This document shows positions 13,371-27,050 of a DNA stretch of 64,000 nucleotides, piece after piece. Numbering within the stretch: position 1 is the stretch's first letter; each line of letters begins with the position of its first letter. Origin of the DNA: Mucor racemosus (Eukaryota; Mucoromycota; Mucoromycetes; Mucorales; Mucoraceae); the NCBI GenBank assembly GCA_027405735.1, contig JAPEHQ010000009.1, positions 558,001-622,000 on the forward strand. The letters run 5' to 3'. A program made the position numbers and the translations under genes. Under the pieces are notes generated by a model. That model did no database searches. It was not told where the DNA came from and saw only the letters and a program-made list of their open reading frames with translations.

Positions 13371-15195
13371 GCTATTTATATATATATTTAAGATAATCAG
13401 CTAAAATACAATTAAAACTAGATATATTTATTTAAATAAGTATATTTATAAGGAAAAAAGGATGAAGATGTCAAACTATGACTATAATGATCAGGTATTC
13501 ATGGGTTTTAGGAGCGCGGGTATAGGATATAACATTCGATAGTTAAATCTTGATTTCATAAGTTGGAAGACCAGCTGTAGGAGGTTTTGATGGGAACAGA
13601 TTGACTAGAATCAGTTCTGACAAGGAGGAAGCAAAGTTAAGTAGATGAAATATTCTTGGATGATTGATTGGAGGGAAGAATAATCTTTATAACAGAAAGA
13701 ACCGATGTGAATCGCAGGTACAGATTTACAGTGGCTCAATTTCAATAATACCACATCACCTTAGACTAAATATAATACATAATATAATCACTCCACCCTA
13801 TTCCATAATTGAAATAAAGTTTATATTCATCATTCCTTACTGTTTCTAACTCTAATGATCATGTCTAGATAACCTATTAAGAACTTACGATGAACCATGC
13901 CTTCTGTGCTCATTATTAATATTACATAATCCAGCTCAATATTTAGTCAGTATCCTAAACATTTGTCCCCACCAGAATCGAAAACACTTTTAGTGATGAA
14001 GATTCGAATTTTTTTTGACTAAATGGATCCTGAAATTCCTAAACATGCCAAGAGAACCTTCATTTGTACCTTTAGATGATAGATATATACTGCGTATAAT
14101 GCAAGCTATAGAATTACCATCTGGGCCAAATAATTTCATACAGGAATATGTATGTATAGATGACAATAAGAATTACCAGGAGGAAACTGACACAATGGTT
14201 GTCGTCTGTTTACAACATTATAATAGAAAAAAGCCATGATTTCAACTGTCTATGATGAAAAACTATTTTAATTATATTAATCGTCAACCTTTAAAAATAT
14301 AGAATACATCTATATTACATCAGAGATGAACCTACATTTTATGATTGTATATATAGATGTAGTATATCTATAAAGATATACCGTATAGCCTGAACGTAAC
14401 ATCAGAGCTGTTTCAGAACATAAATAGCAACATTCATTGCTCAAATATATTTGGTGTATGTAGATTAACGCATACACGCCACGCACATCTTTTAATTTTA
14501 CTTTAGGAAAGTTCTCAATGTATTTTTTAGGTACATGTATATTCATATACTTTTGCTTCAAGAAATCAATTTTACGGAACATGCATTACATGTACAACAT
14601 CTTTAGATTGCCTTGTGGGAATCGGGCATCATATGTGCTCCTGTCAACATCTGGTTGACGCAATTTAGCAACACAATTCGGCTCAATAGTTCTTTCTAAT
14701 AGTTTTTTTTACCGAAATGCATTTATTTTCAATTGTTCCAGACTCTATCGGTGGATATATAGCTATAAATGCCTTGTTTTTGTTTCTTTGGATTGTCGCC
14801 AAAAATATTGGAAAATTCATTACATACATTCGTTAATGTATTTTTTTTCATTTGAGATGTTTTATTTTGTTTATAAAATACCTGACCTCGAAATTCAAAA
14901 AATCAATGCTGTATCCCCAAAGAATTTATTCTAGTCTGTAAAAGACAGTAATCAAGTACAAATTTTACAGTATCATACACTAGCATATCCAAAACACTCT
15001 TGTATTTTTTTGTTTATGTTTTGCTATTGAAATTATGTTGCGCTCAGAAATTTAAAACGGTTTCTACTGAAATAAATTGGCGTTGAGAAAATGAAATTCC
15101 ACTCCCCCAAAGATAATGGGTTTTTTCTCTTTTTATATACATTGTTATTTACGCGTACAAACTATTTGTTTATTTAATATTTTTATATAAAATTA
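13371..15195. other. intergenic, no confident gene
   Basis: Spacer between family F copy 1 and the 3' end of the TFIIIC gene. A plus-strand ORF at 14,015-14,239 is given separately. A minus ORF at 14,310-14,582 has no recognisable domain and is probably chance. Confidence 0.4.
14015..14239 (+). pseudogene. Short hypothetical ORF, possible gene remnant
   Basis: An open frame of about 74 codons encodes an unremarkable mixed-composition peptide (MPREPSFVPLDDRYILRIMQ near its start). The preceding 50 bases also read open in another frame (ENTFSDEDSNFF), which hints at a frameshifted remnant of a longer gene. No family is recognised; a chance ORF is equally possible. Confidence 0.2.
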
Positions 15196-18100
15196 CTACA
15201 TGCAAGAATACGTTTTTGGAGTAACCCAAAAGCATGATTGAGTCAACCTTTCAATAGCATTATTGTTTGTACATCGCACCATACGATGTTTTGCAAAGAT
15301 AGAAACTCTGTTTTTAGGTTCTTGAGGTATGGTTTGTACCTGAATTCGTTTCAAGCTTTGTTGTTCCACTAGAATATTTAATAAATCACGCACTTCTCTT
15401 TTACTGAGGCCTGTACTCATATGACGATAAATATCTGCTTCAGAAATACCAGGCTTTCGAAGTACCAAATCAACAATTGCTTCTTTACAGCCATTCAATA
15501 CCAAATCAGTAACATTGCCATTGATATCTATCCACAAACTGGGGATGATAATATCTTTTTTGGCTACTTGCTTGAATTGGCCATCGGTCGCTTTATGTAT
15601 TCTTTCTTTACTTGCGGCAGTTGTTACATGTTCTGTTACGTTCTTATTGGATATACTCCAGCTTTCAATAAATTTGATATGGACATAACGGACAGCATCA
15701 AAACCTACTCGACAAATCAAAGCAGGGTCACTAAAGCAGAGTTTATGAACTGTCATCATGATTTCTTCGTCTGTGTAGGAGTTTTGTAGTTGTGTTTTTA
15801 ATTGGTATAATGTTAAGCCAACTTCACCTTGTTCAAAGAGAGCATCAACCACAAATTTAATCAAATTGCAACCTTTTTCGTCTTTTAAATCAAGTAACTT
15901 GGATAGTTCTTGCCCGTATTCTTCTGTGTCTAACTTTTTGATATTGAGTTTATCTGAATTTGGTGCATCTGCCATGATTTGGCCTTTATCCTGATTAATT
16001 TTTTGAATGTCCAGTCCAAGAAGGAGTAATGATGTATCTATTTTTCAAATGTTAATGCTCCTATCTTTATTAAATAGTGCCATCTTCTACTTACCAGCAC
16101 CTCGAGTCCTATAACCTGCCTCAAGGATTTTTTTCATTTGCATGTTCAAATTGGACATGTTAAGCGAGATCTATGATATTGTGTTTATGATTAGATATAC
16201 TCTTGATGGGTGCTAAATATAAAGTCTTTTACCTGATTATCGGATAACAAGTTGAGCAAACAAGCCATCATACCGCTACTAACTTGGGCTGGTGAAAACT
16301 TGAATTTTTCGGTTTGCGTGTCGAGAAACTTTTCATATTCTTTAGCTTGATTAAGCATTTGTACAGGCAACTGACCACGCATGTCTTTCATGAATTTAGC
16401 AGACAATGCCAATTTAGAACCAGGGATGGGACGATCACCCGAGGCCACGATTAGAGTTCTTGTAGTTCTCATCTTTTCAAACATAATCTCTTTAATTCGT
16501 GGAGGGAATCTTTCCAATATGTGGAAAGCGTGGAAGGGATCAAAGAGTTCGGCAGGTGTCATCAAGGTCATTAATGCATAAATTCTAAATGCATTACAAA
16601 GACGATTCTCTGGGTCGCTTTCAACGGCAATAGAATTATCTGATTGATCGTACATGGTGTCCATATACTTTCTAATAGTCAATGGTAAATGATATAGAAC
16701 TTGCATCTTTTGAAAAAGCGCTGTAGTTTCATGAAATGTGTCTTCGAACAAGGGGTTGTTATCATTACGAGTAAATGTGTACATTTTATAGGTTTCTGCA
16801 AGACTTCTGGGCAAAGCAAATTCAACGGGGCTAATGGCAACATATTAATAAATACACAATTATAACACATGTTAAAAACTTACATTTCACTTAATTCTTG
16901 CAATTTTTGTACAAAGAGCTTAATATATGATAAAATATCAACATGTATATTATCACTTGGGGTTTCGTCTTTGATTTCACCCTTTGATAATCCATCATTG
17001 TAGAAAGTATCCCACAAGACGAGATAATACTCGAATTTCTCACTACTAGTAGGCTTTGCCAACAACTTGAACATGCGATGTCTGCCAGTAGCCGAATTTC
17101 TATCTGGAAAGATTTGGTTTACAGGAACCCAAGAAAACTTTTGACCATTGCTTTTTTGACGATGCTTCAAGATAACATAAGCGTACAGTAATAGCTCATC
17201 CTCTTGTTTTGTCCAAACAATTCTCTTGCTTCTTTGCTTGTGGAATCTGTGATTGACACCATCTTGAATAACAGGTAAATCTTGCATATTATCCATGTAC
17301 AACATTTCTCCTTTAGACTTCTTTTTGGAGATTGTGGCAGTAGCAGTTATCTCCTTTTTGGCGGTTTGGAGGCCCTTTAAGTTTCGTTTTACTTTTGTAT
17401 CAAAAGCATGGCTTGAATCTGAACTAATAACACGGCGACCACGATAAAGATCATATTTAGTACTTTTGGCTCTTTTTCTATATGTTCCCAGTAGCATTCT
17501 TTCAAGTTTTCGATTTCTGTTATATCGATGTCTTCGTTCTAAAGCGCTATCCACTTTTTCATAATAAGATTTAACCTCTTCGTAAGGAACTTGCAATGCC
17601 TCTGCAATCTGCTTGACCTCTTTTACATCATAAAGAGGTGTTTTGCAATTGGCTTTGTCTACTCTTTGATTCAAAAATACTCTTTGAGCACGACTGAAAA
17701 TAGACTTTGTACTCCAATTTCTTGCGCTATGTATACTCTTTCTTAATTCCTGTTCGTATAGGTTGGTAAGCTCTTTCATATCGGCAATGTTGACATTGCT
17801 AACTGTTGATACAAAACGCAAATCAGCCCAGAAATCAGATATATCATCCATATTTTTTATGGTATGTTCACGCAATGTAGGTTCATCAGCTTTTCTTCTG
17901 TCGATGATTGGAATCTTGTTTTCAAGTTTATAATGAGGAGCAAGGTGAGCATATTTTGTTATTTTGAAATGTTCATCATTTGAAAATTCTGTATATTGAG
18001 CTGTTAATACTTGAATATATTCTAATGGGTTGATTAAAAGTCTTAATCGACGTAAAAACTTGGTGTTTCCATCAAAGACTTCTCTTTTTATATCTTCTGG

Positions 18101-21100
18101 AACGTCAGCTAGTTTTGTATCATAATGGGCCCTATTCTTGGAATATCCAGCAATCAAGGGGGAGGGTCTAAATATACCAATGAGTTGACAAACCAAATGA
18201 AATGTCATATTGCTAGTGATAGCACTGAGTGAAATTGTTTGTTCCTTTTGATTTACACCTTCCACATTTTCATTCAATAAACGATACAAGAATTTATGGA
18301 AAACTTTAGCTCTGACCATACGAGCACTAATCCATCCATACTGAATAGCTTCAATCATCCAATAAGTGTGAGCATCAGTATTATATTTTCTTCCAAATGT
18401 TTGCAGATTGCTTGATAATTCATTAATACGATGTTCCAATTGCTTAGCCTTTTTTGTTTGTCCATTTTCCAATAGTTCCTTTACTTCTTTTTGCATAATT
18501 TGCACTTGATCAGACAATCTTACTACAGGTTGATTAACCTCCTCAATACGTTTAGGTAATTTACGCAGCTGATTAAGTGATGGACGCTCCTTGATATAAG
18601 TAACAAAATCCTTGACTGTAGATGAGTCTTTACTAATATCACGGTGAAAGACAATCTTTCGTGAGTATGTTTTGCCGTTAATAAGTGGACAATTCACAAT
18701 CTCCGTATGTGCCTGGCCTCGTTTTTCTAATTCAAGTGCTGTATTCCACAATGTTCGGCTATCAATAGTGTACTTGCTGCTTTTATGTTGAGCTGCGGCT
18801 CTCTTTGTAAACTCTTCTGCAAATATTTTACCCATTTCCACAATTCTAACCTCTTCAAGATATTCGTACAATACTCTAACTCGAGCTTCTAAATATGAGT
18901 TTACTCCCTTCTGGCTATTATTATGACGGAAAAGATATTTAGAAGTTGAATTCACAGTGTTGTTTGATGTTGTTGAAATAGATGGTACGTTTCCTAGGAT
19001 TCGTTTATCTGAAATATGAGCATTTGCTATTACACTAGTTACATTGCGGCTTTCTGGTTCAGTATTTACAGCAGCAGGCTGTTCGCTACATTCTGTATGA
19101 GATTGTTTGTTTATTTCCTCGTCAACTACATCGTTTTCAGGTTGAGAAACCAGAGGTTTGGGTTGAACGCTAGCTTCTGTATTTGCAGGCTTTTCATGTT
19201 GAGAAGCCAATTGGGCATCCGCTTCAGTATTCGGAGAAGCTTCAGCTTCAGCTTCTGGTGTGGGTGTGGGTGCACTTTCAACGGCTTTGCTCGCCCTTGT
19301 AGCATTTGTAGCCTTTGTGGCCTTTGTGGCCTTTGTGGCCTTTGTGGCCTTTGTGGCCTTTGTAACCTTTGTTTTAGCAGGAGCACACTTGGGAATCCTA
19401 GAGGAATAACCTGTAATTGACCGCTTTTTAATGGATCCATAACGTTGTGCTTCCATTGTAACAACTACATTAGTATTTTTATGTTTAATTTCGTGTACAG
19501 ATTGTGTTGTTTCAGTATCAGTAGATTCTGATATATCCTCTGTTGATATTTCTACTATAGATTCTGGCACATTTTTTGCCATCGAATCATTAGATTCGGA
19601 ATAGATGATTGCTGTAGACTTATTCGAGGCTACAGATTCAGATAGAGCCCTTTTCAATAAATTATCATGCTCGGATTCAATTAATATTGCAAGCTCAATA
19701 ACAGCTGCTTCATTAGGTTTAAGTGTTAATTCAGATGCAGGTACTTCTATTGCATGTTCAGATTCAACTTCTTCTGCTATAGGTTCAGGTTCAAATTCTG
19801 TAACATCTGCATTTGCTTGATTTGACCCAATGACTTTGTCAGATCTAGTAACACAATCAGTTTCAGGTACAGGATTGCTTGTTATCACTGCAGAGCGATT
19901 AGACTTCCTCTTCTTTAGTGCCGGTTCACCCGAGGCTGAAAATTTCTCTTTGGCTCTTTTGCCTGGCCTTGAACTCTCAGGCTCGGATTCAACTTCTGCT
20001 GTTATGGGTTCAGATACAGGTCCTGTAGCATCTGCATTTGCTTGATTTGACCCAATGACTTTGTCAGGTCTAGTAACACGATCAGTTTCAAGTACAGGAT
20101 CAGTTTCAGGTACAGGATCACTTGCTATCACTGCAGCACGATTAGATTTCCTCTTTTTTAGTGCTGGCCCATCCGAGGCTGAAAATTTCTCTTTAGTTCT
20201 TTTACCTGGCCTTGAACTCTCAGATAGTTTGAATCCAACGAGTTTAGGACAAGATAATACGGTTCCAGTTAAAATGGGTGCAGGAACAGAATCAGGAGAG
20301 GGTGGTCCAAGGATTTTTGGTTTGTTTACAGGTTTTCTTGCAGATTTGTTCAAAGGTTTTCTACCACGTTTGGGTTTGGTAGTTGACTCAAAGGAAGAGT
20401 GAATTGGTACATTAAGATCTTGTGGATTTGTTGTGCCTGAACCAGATGCTTCTGGTGTACCTGAACCAGATCCTGCTGCTGCTTCTGCTATCTTTCTTTC
20501 TTTATTTATCAAATATTCGGATTTTTTACGCGGTGTACCATCAGGATTAAGCAGAATTTTTGATTTGTTAAATTTTGGAGGATCAACTTCTACATCTTGG
20601 TATGATACGTTTCGATTACCTCCATTCTTTTTAACCTGTCTATTATATTTATAGAGGTCTTCAGATGTATGAGGAAGGTCGATAAAGATATTTCTTTCAT
20701 AAAGCTTGGATTCATTGCACTCTGTTACTGGCAATGGTGGAGGTATGTAATCCCTGTCTTCATTAATTTTGATTGATGCAGCGAGTGTAAAATAGCGATA
20801 TCGTTTAATTCGACCTTCAAACTCTAAATAACGAACAACACCATAATGTTCAAACCCTTTGCCCTTCTTTAGATTCACTAGTCTTTCTAATATCTTTGTT
20901 GCTATACGCGTTTCATCCATATTTAATGCAACTAAAATATCTTTTTGTGTTGCACCAGAAGTACCTGCATCAGCCAATGCTTCAAGACATTGAGTATCAA
21001 CTGGAACATCACAAAGTAAGTGATGAATTGAGGTATCATGATTTTTTGTACTTTTGATTTTAATGGGAAAGACAATCTCATTAACAGGAATAGCTGGCGA

Positions 21101-22902
21101 TTCGTTTTCTTTTTCATCATAACCTATGTCAACTTTTGAGTAAAACCAAATGTTTCAAATTATGATTCTGATAGACCTTACCTTCAGGAATCTTTAATAG
21201 ATGAAGGCATCGATGAAATCTGTTGTCATCCAACTTGATATTAGCTTTTTCAAAATAGCCTTTCATACAAATCTCATCAATTGATCGATTAAACCATTTT
21301 CTAACAGCTACTCTGGATGAATTGAAACCCTTAATTCAAAACATGTTAAAAATTAAATTGCATAATATACCATAAAATCCAACAAATAATCCTACCAAAC
21401 CATGCAAAATATCTTGTGCTAGAATCATTCCATTAGGAGCAACTATTGCCAGATCAACCATAGCATGTAACAATGTTTTTTGTGAAAATGCTTTACCATT
21501 ACCATTCACATTATAAGGAATTTCGTTTTCATTTTCATCTTCACCAACAGTATTCATATCAACAGTGTTAGCTTCAAGACTATATCTAGCATGGATACAA
21601 ATGTTGGTAAACATGCAATTGATTGAGACGCCACGACGAGTAATAGCACTTTTTTCCTCCAAAGATTTAGCATAATGGCCAGTAGAACGACTGTCAATGT
21701 TTAGGAGTTTGGTGATTGAGGCTTGATATAAACCTTTAGTTCTAGTTTTGAGGATTGCTTTTAAAATAACGTTTAAAGTTGGTGACATGGCAACATTTGG
21801 CTATGGAATAAATTAATCTACTTGTATCTATAATAAAAGAAATAATGAACTTACAGGAATACCAATATAAAGCTGCTCTTGTTGAAGTCGATCTGATGCA
21901 ATAATACGTAAACGAGAATCAAATAGTTTCTGTACTTGTTCATAGCTTAAATCTACTATATTTTCAATAACTTTTAAGTTTGCTTTGTCCTATAAATATA
22001 TATATAAAAAGGTTAATTCTGAAATCAATCAAAATGACAATCTATAATTACATCTGTTGTTTGTTCCTGAACAAATTTTGGATGAGATGATTTGTCTGGA
22101 GGTTTAGGTTTTTGAGAATTATTTCTAATGAAATCTCCATTATTAAATTCACCATCATCATCAGTGACACATTCCTCGCTGTCATCCTCTGAAGAAGCTG
22201 CACCCAAATCGCTTGCTTCAAATTCGGTTTCAGTATCAGAATCCATTTTGAAATCATCATTTGAACCCATTGCTTTGCATTTCTTATTGATGGGGTTTTT
22301 CTTTTTTGGTTTAGGTTTTGATTTAGATTTCCCCTTTACTGGTACTTTATTGGTAGGTGCTGGTTTTCTATTGACACTCACATACTTTTGTTGATGTTTT
22401 TCTTTGTCTGTCGCATCTTGAAACATATGCATTACTTTCGTATCTGGCTCAGATTCTTGAGCATTGTTTCTTTTGTAAATGACAGAATCTGTTTCCATGG
22501 ATACTGAGGTTTCTCCTTGATTTGGTCCTTGATCTATTTGATCTTGACTATTTTCTCCTTCTTTCATTGAGGCATTATTTTGATTGATATTCAATGATGC
22601 TTCTGCTGCGAATGACTGACCTGTCTCTTCATAAAATTCAAGTTCTGGCTCTTGTTTTATATAATTCCATAAAAATGATTTATATCGTGTATCAATTGTT
22701 GGTTTAATAGATACATCTGATTGTTTAGCAATATCTTGTGATATTGTTCCTACATATTTCCAGACTGATTCAATGCTGGAACCTATTTTTGTTTGATTTT
22801 AGTATGCATGAATATATAAAATATATGCATTGTAGACATTTTACCTGTAGTACCATCAATCGATATCTCTTCTTTTAAACGTGACAATAAAGTATCAAGC
22901 AT
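15196..22902 (-). CDS. TFC3: TFIIIC largest subunit, B-block-binding (tau138/Tfc3/GTF3C1 type), 2410 aa
   Basis: Nine exons: 22845..22902, 22052..22782, 21855..21989, 21396..21800, 21182..21329, 16884..21123, 16233..16830, 16095..16170 and 15196..16037 (7,233 nt, open throughout). It binds the B box of tRNA and other Pol III promoters as part of the nuclear TFIIIC complex (family knowledge). The N-terminus (MLDTLLSRLKEEISIDGTTG) resembles GTF3C1 openings. The B-block-binding winged helix lies at about residues 313-375, with LYQASITKLLNIDSRSTGHY followed by EEKSAITRRGVSINC. A long disordered, basic/acidic linker contains two nuclear-localisation-like KKRKSNR copies inside an 80-residue duplication and a KAT tandem run. 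The C-terminal half carries further winged-helix-like segments (KPGISEADIYRHMSTGLSKR) and HKLCFSDPALICRVGFDAVR. Splice phases all agree. The symbol follows the yeast name; orthology is inferred from domain order and length. Confidence 0.88.
19310..19375 (-). repeat. 9-bp tandem repeat encoding Lys-Ala-Thr units in the TFIIIC gene
   Basis: About seven consecutive GCCTTTGTG/GCCTTTGTA units on the plus strand translate on the minus strand to KATKATKAT and so on. This is a coding minisatellite in the disordered linker and a likely site of length polymorphism. Confidence 0.85.
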
Positions 22903-23660
22903 TTATTGATTTTTTAATATGTGAAAGTGGTAACTGTTTTACTAGTTATCAAATTATTGAATAATAAAGTGATTTATAGTATTGCTTTTAGCTTTTGTAT
23001 TCCAAAAATAAGGTGTTCAACTCTCTGTGGTTGAAAGGCAGTCATGGCAATGGCATTTAATCACGACTCTGTCCAAACGTCAATGAAAAATGTATAGATC
23101 ATGGCTAGTAAAGTAGCATTTTCCTCACTGCATAATATCTAAAGTATGTGTAAATAATACGAATTTATAATATTTACTTTCTTTAAACAAGTCTGTATCA
23201 TAAAATGTATGATTTGACATTGTTGCCAAAAGTTCTCATACAAATACTGGGTGTTCAATCATCTGCATTTTCAATTTTATGAGTAAAAATAGGCTGCTTT
23301 ACAGCCGCTATTTACACTTCCCTCAAAATTAAAAGTGTCCAATAAAAAGTATCGTAGGGTGCCTGAGATGTTACAATTAAATAAAATGGCAGTTATTTTA
23401 TTTTATTACTCGCCGTAAGATCGTTTAAATTCTATAAACATCTACCATGAATATTTTACCGCTTAAAAATCACAACTTTGAGGCAAAATATCTGGGGTAG
23501 AAATCAAGCTACAAAGTTATTTTGATAATGAAACTTGCTTATCTTATAGTTTTCTTTAACATACTTGAGTATTAAAACTTCTTTTTTTTTGTTCATCTTG
23601 ATATTATACCTTGAATTTCTAAATATTTGATATTTAGAGAAATATATTTTTAACATTTAT
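22903..23660. other. Upstream region of TFIIIC gene with degenerate family F-like sequence
   Basis: Holds the TFIIIC promoter. From about 23,460 the text CACAACTTTGAGGCAAAATA and the following AAACTTGCTTATCTTATAG resemble the central part of family F, so an old decayed copy lies here. No gene is seen. Confidence 0.4.
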
Positions 23661-23664
23661 ATTA

Positions 23665-24040
23665 CAGCGTTTTCCAAAATATTACGAAATTTATGAAAGG
23701 AAATGAGGCTATTTTGAGATGATTAATAAACAATTTGCCTTAAAGCAAATGATTTGTCGCGACATAATTTATAGATTAAGGGGGCCACGATTTCTCGATT
23801 TAAGTGTGTCAAATTGTCAATTTGAATGGCTCAAATCATAATTTGGATGGCTCATTTAGCGACTTTAGTTGGCTCAATTCCTTCTTTTTTTTTTTTTTTT
23901 TTCTTTTCATTCAGGAATCAAAGTTGCCACGACATATTATTTGCTTTAAGGCAAATTGTTTATCAATCATCTCAAACAGAAATATAGATAGTCTTGTTTT
24001 CTTTCATAAATTTCGTAATATTCTGGAAAACACCGCATAA
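23665..24040. repeat. Foldback (inverted-repeat) element, about 375 bp
   Basis: The left arm, about 23,665-23,765 (TTTTCCAAAATATTACGAAA; AACAATTTGCCTTAAAGCAA), is mirrored by the right arm, about 23,930-24,035 (TTGCTTTAAGGCAAATTGTT; TTTCGTAATATTCTGGAAAA). The loop holds repeated GGCTCA motifs and a T run. It looks like a MITE or foldback element; no clear TSD was found. Confidence 0.6.
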
Positions 24041-25806
24041 ACCCACTTGATAGCTATTTGCGAAGCTTTATTCCTTCCAAAAATCTTAGTCTTTGGTGGA
24101 AAAATTCGAAGAAATGCAACAAACAGGAACACATCCAATTTACTGCTAATTTTTAACATGTGCTTACTCAAGGACTTTCAGATCTGAAATCAGAAAATCG
24201 CGAAAAATTGAGCTATAGTTGCCAGAAACAGCTTGATCTGTAGTTAATTATTCCGCTCATCTTTTAATTAAATTGAAATTTAAATTTCGATGTGGTGGTA
24301 TATAATAGGTAAAATTAACTGCTTTTTCCTCGAAAGCTGGATCTCACTTTTCATCCCTGCTCTACTTTTTGTTTTCACTAAATAACACCAAGAAAAAATT
24401 ATATGCCAATGTACCTGAGATGTTCAACTTTAATCCAAAAACAAGTATCCGGGAATATCCTATTTTTTGCAGTTGGTATTAATTTTTCGGTGCTAATGTT
24501 TCAGATTTTTTACGCGTATTTCACTGCTAAAGGATTGAAAACTTTGAGGCTTCATATCTCTAGAAAACATTTAGCTATACCGACACTTTTTAATAATAAA
24601 ACTTACTTGTTTTGAAGTGCTCTATAACATATTTTAATACAAAAAAATTTTGAGCACTTTTATTTTTTTTTTCATTTTTTTTTGCATTTCTATAGTAAGT
24701 TTCAAAATGTTCGTTAAATCGAGCAACAATTTTTTTCCATTCATGTCATTACGTTTGTTAAGCTCTCTCGAACCCAATTTAGTTTTTTTCAAAATATTGA
24801 TTTTTCGTGGAGATATCCTCAAAAATATATACAAAAATATATCTTCGCTTGTAGCTTCAATTTTCCTCCTATATACCCTCATCAAGATTCTGAATTTGAA
24901 AAAAAAATTGATGAAAATCGTGTTTTCTGTATGAAAAATGCAGTTAAAAGGTTCAACAATGGCAGGATCGATAGATATTTGTTTTGTGAATTATTGTCGT
25001 TACTTATATTTGAGATATTTTTATCAAACGTGGTGTGTATCTTCAAAAAAAAGACCAAAATTCCGATTGCATTTTATTCGAAATTTAATGTGAAGCATTT
25101 GTCTAAAAAATGCTTAGGTGGATGCGCAATCCAAAACTCTACAAAAAATGTTTACTACGCTAGGTCTACTTATTCTGCGGTTCATGAACTGTTAAACTAT
25201 TTTATTTTTTTGATCGTTTTTTGATCGATTTGTAAAATCGATTTTGGAACTCAGTTATGATATGCCTTAAGCTGTAATGTGTGCAGTAGAATTACATACT
25301 AAAAACGCTTGATAAAAATAAAACAACCTAAATTCCAAGTGTCGCTCATAAGATATGATGCCACTTGAAATGTGAACAATAATAATAAACAAACGCTTCA
25401 ATTGAACACAATAACAAACGCATGCTAAAAATATGAAATACCCTTTTTGAACCATACATGTCGTGTAGATGATAGCACCCTTGATCACGGCGCAATCAAT
25501 TACACAAATGACATATATATATCAAAGCAGGATTCTATCCAAATCAATAATGATAATAAACAACAAAGATATTAATTTAGTCAACTACTCATCTATATCG
25601 AAGTTGCACTATCAATATAAATAAGATTCAAGCATATAAAAACTACCCTTAAAAATTAAGGTTACATAAAATAGATATAACAGAAATAAACAAAACAACC
25701 ATTTCCCAAAAAGGTCGATATTGTCACACTTGACATACAATCCCTTATGGTCAATGCTCTACACAATTTACCCCTTAAAATATCAAATCAATAACAATGT
25801 ACTCAA

Positions 25807-26460
25807 TGTGGAATATGTACACATTTATCCACTATATTGATCTCCATTTCATCTGATTCTCAATTAAAGTACAGCTGCCATGAATAGACATTACACTACT
25901 AAATGATATATGCTGATTCATACTAATATAAATTTTCTACCAAGCTTCTATCCTAGCAACTTATAGTTAAAGACCAATCAACATACTGTGGATTTAATCA
26001 CACCATTATGATCATTGATCAAGGACCCATGTATTTTACCAAAACTGATAAGAATTAGACAAGAGTAAAAGGCGTAGTTTTATTCAATGTAGAGAATGAG
26101 ATTATATATAGAAGAGATTATCAAGTGATACAATAGCTATTGATGGTGTAACAGTAACAATATCCTGATAATACAACTACTGTAGCGCTATATCTAGATT
26201 CTGATATAACACCATGAATTCTATGAATACACCGATTGGTTACTATCAAGATTTATGTCTGACAAGGGGTGTTATTGGCTATGTATGGACCTAGGAATGC
26301 TTGCCTAATCTTTCTGATGAAAACTATATAAAGAGGACATTTATTTATTACAAAAGTCCTCAAGTAGAACTTCACTTGAAAATAAAACCCTAATGTTATC
26401 TAGTCGAATTCCTATTGTTTTTTTATACTTTTTTCCGTGAATAGCTCTGTCTGTTCCACA
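25807..26460. mobile_element. Solo LTR-E nested inside LTR-D
   Basis: Starts TGTGGAATATGTACAC and ends CTCTGTCTGTTCCACA; flanked by CTCAA at 25,802-25,806 and 26,461-26,465. About 469 bp once LTR-A is removed. The intact LTR-D at 60,842-61,567 shows the empty site. Confidence 0.85.
26032..26211 (+). mobile_element. 180-bp solo LTR-A nested inside LTR-E
   Basis: Starts TATTTTACC and ends TCTGATATAACA, with CCATG on both sides (26,027-26,031; 26,212-26,216). A second 180-bp copy at 38,312-38,491 has TG at its start. No coding sequence. Confidence 0.85.
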
Positions 26461-26812
26461 CTCAAAACTGGAAAATTACTAAATATACATCCATTCAAGT
26501 CTGATGGTATCCAAGTTCTCCAAATCACTATAAATACCCTCATACTTTTCAATTATTTTAACTCTTCAGAAATCTTTTGTAATAAAAACTTCAGCTGATT
26601 ATAATTGTATTTCTACTGCTTTTATTTTTATATTTTTTTATTTTAGTAAATAACATCGTCATTTACTGCAATGTGAATTAATCTTTTGATTATCTTAACA
26701 AAAAATTACAGAGTAGTTTCTAGTTGGATCTATCTTGTAAATCCAAAAAATTAACACCTCAATTTTGATGTTCAATTTTTACAATCAATTTTAGGTCAAT
26801 TCTTTGTCAATG

Positions 26813-27050
26813 TGTTACGTTCGAGATTTAAAATATATATTTATTATAAAAACCAACTGAACGCAGATGAGTGATTATTACTATGAGAGATATAATAATA
26901 TGCTTAGCAGTTTTTGGTTATAAAAGATATTTGTATGAATTAAAAAATATAAGATAATAATATAATATATGATGATTAAAGAAAAGAAGAAGAGAAAAGG
27001 AAGAAGGGGTAAATCAACAAGTATTTAAACAAATGATTTGGATCGCAACA
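26813..27050. mobile_element. Possible solo LTR, 238 bp, in family F copy 2
   Basis: TGTTACGTTCGAG at one end and GATCGCAACA at the other give inverted TGTTRCG termini. AATG flanks both sides (26,809-26,812; 27,051-27,054), and the family F frame resumes after it. The 4-bp duplication makes this less sure than its neighbours. Confidence 0.55.

Larger units (their letters stand above)
25282..26670 (-). mobile_element. Solo LTR-D (Ty3/gypsy-type) with nested insertion
   Basis: Begins TGCAGTAGAATTACAT and ends ATCGTCATTTACTGCA; flanked by ATGTG at 25,277-25,281 and 26,671-26,675. The sequence matches the 3' LTR of the gypsy element at 60,842-61,567 in reverse-complement order, so it is a solo LTR of that family. 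About 730 bp after removing the LTR-E insertion at 25,807-26,460. Confidence 0.88.

Noticed and set aside
14310..14582. 90-codon minus ORF
   Set aside because: No family support, tyrosine/isoleucine-rich composition typical of AT-rich non-coding DNA.
19016..20654. Series of plus-strand ORFs opposite the TFIIIC gene
   Set aside because: They are antisense shadows of the long, low-complexity minus-strand exon; no domains.
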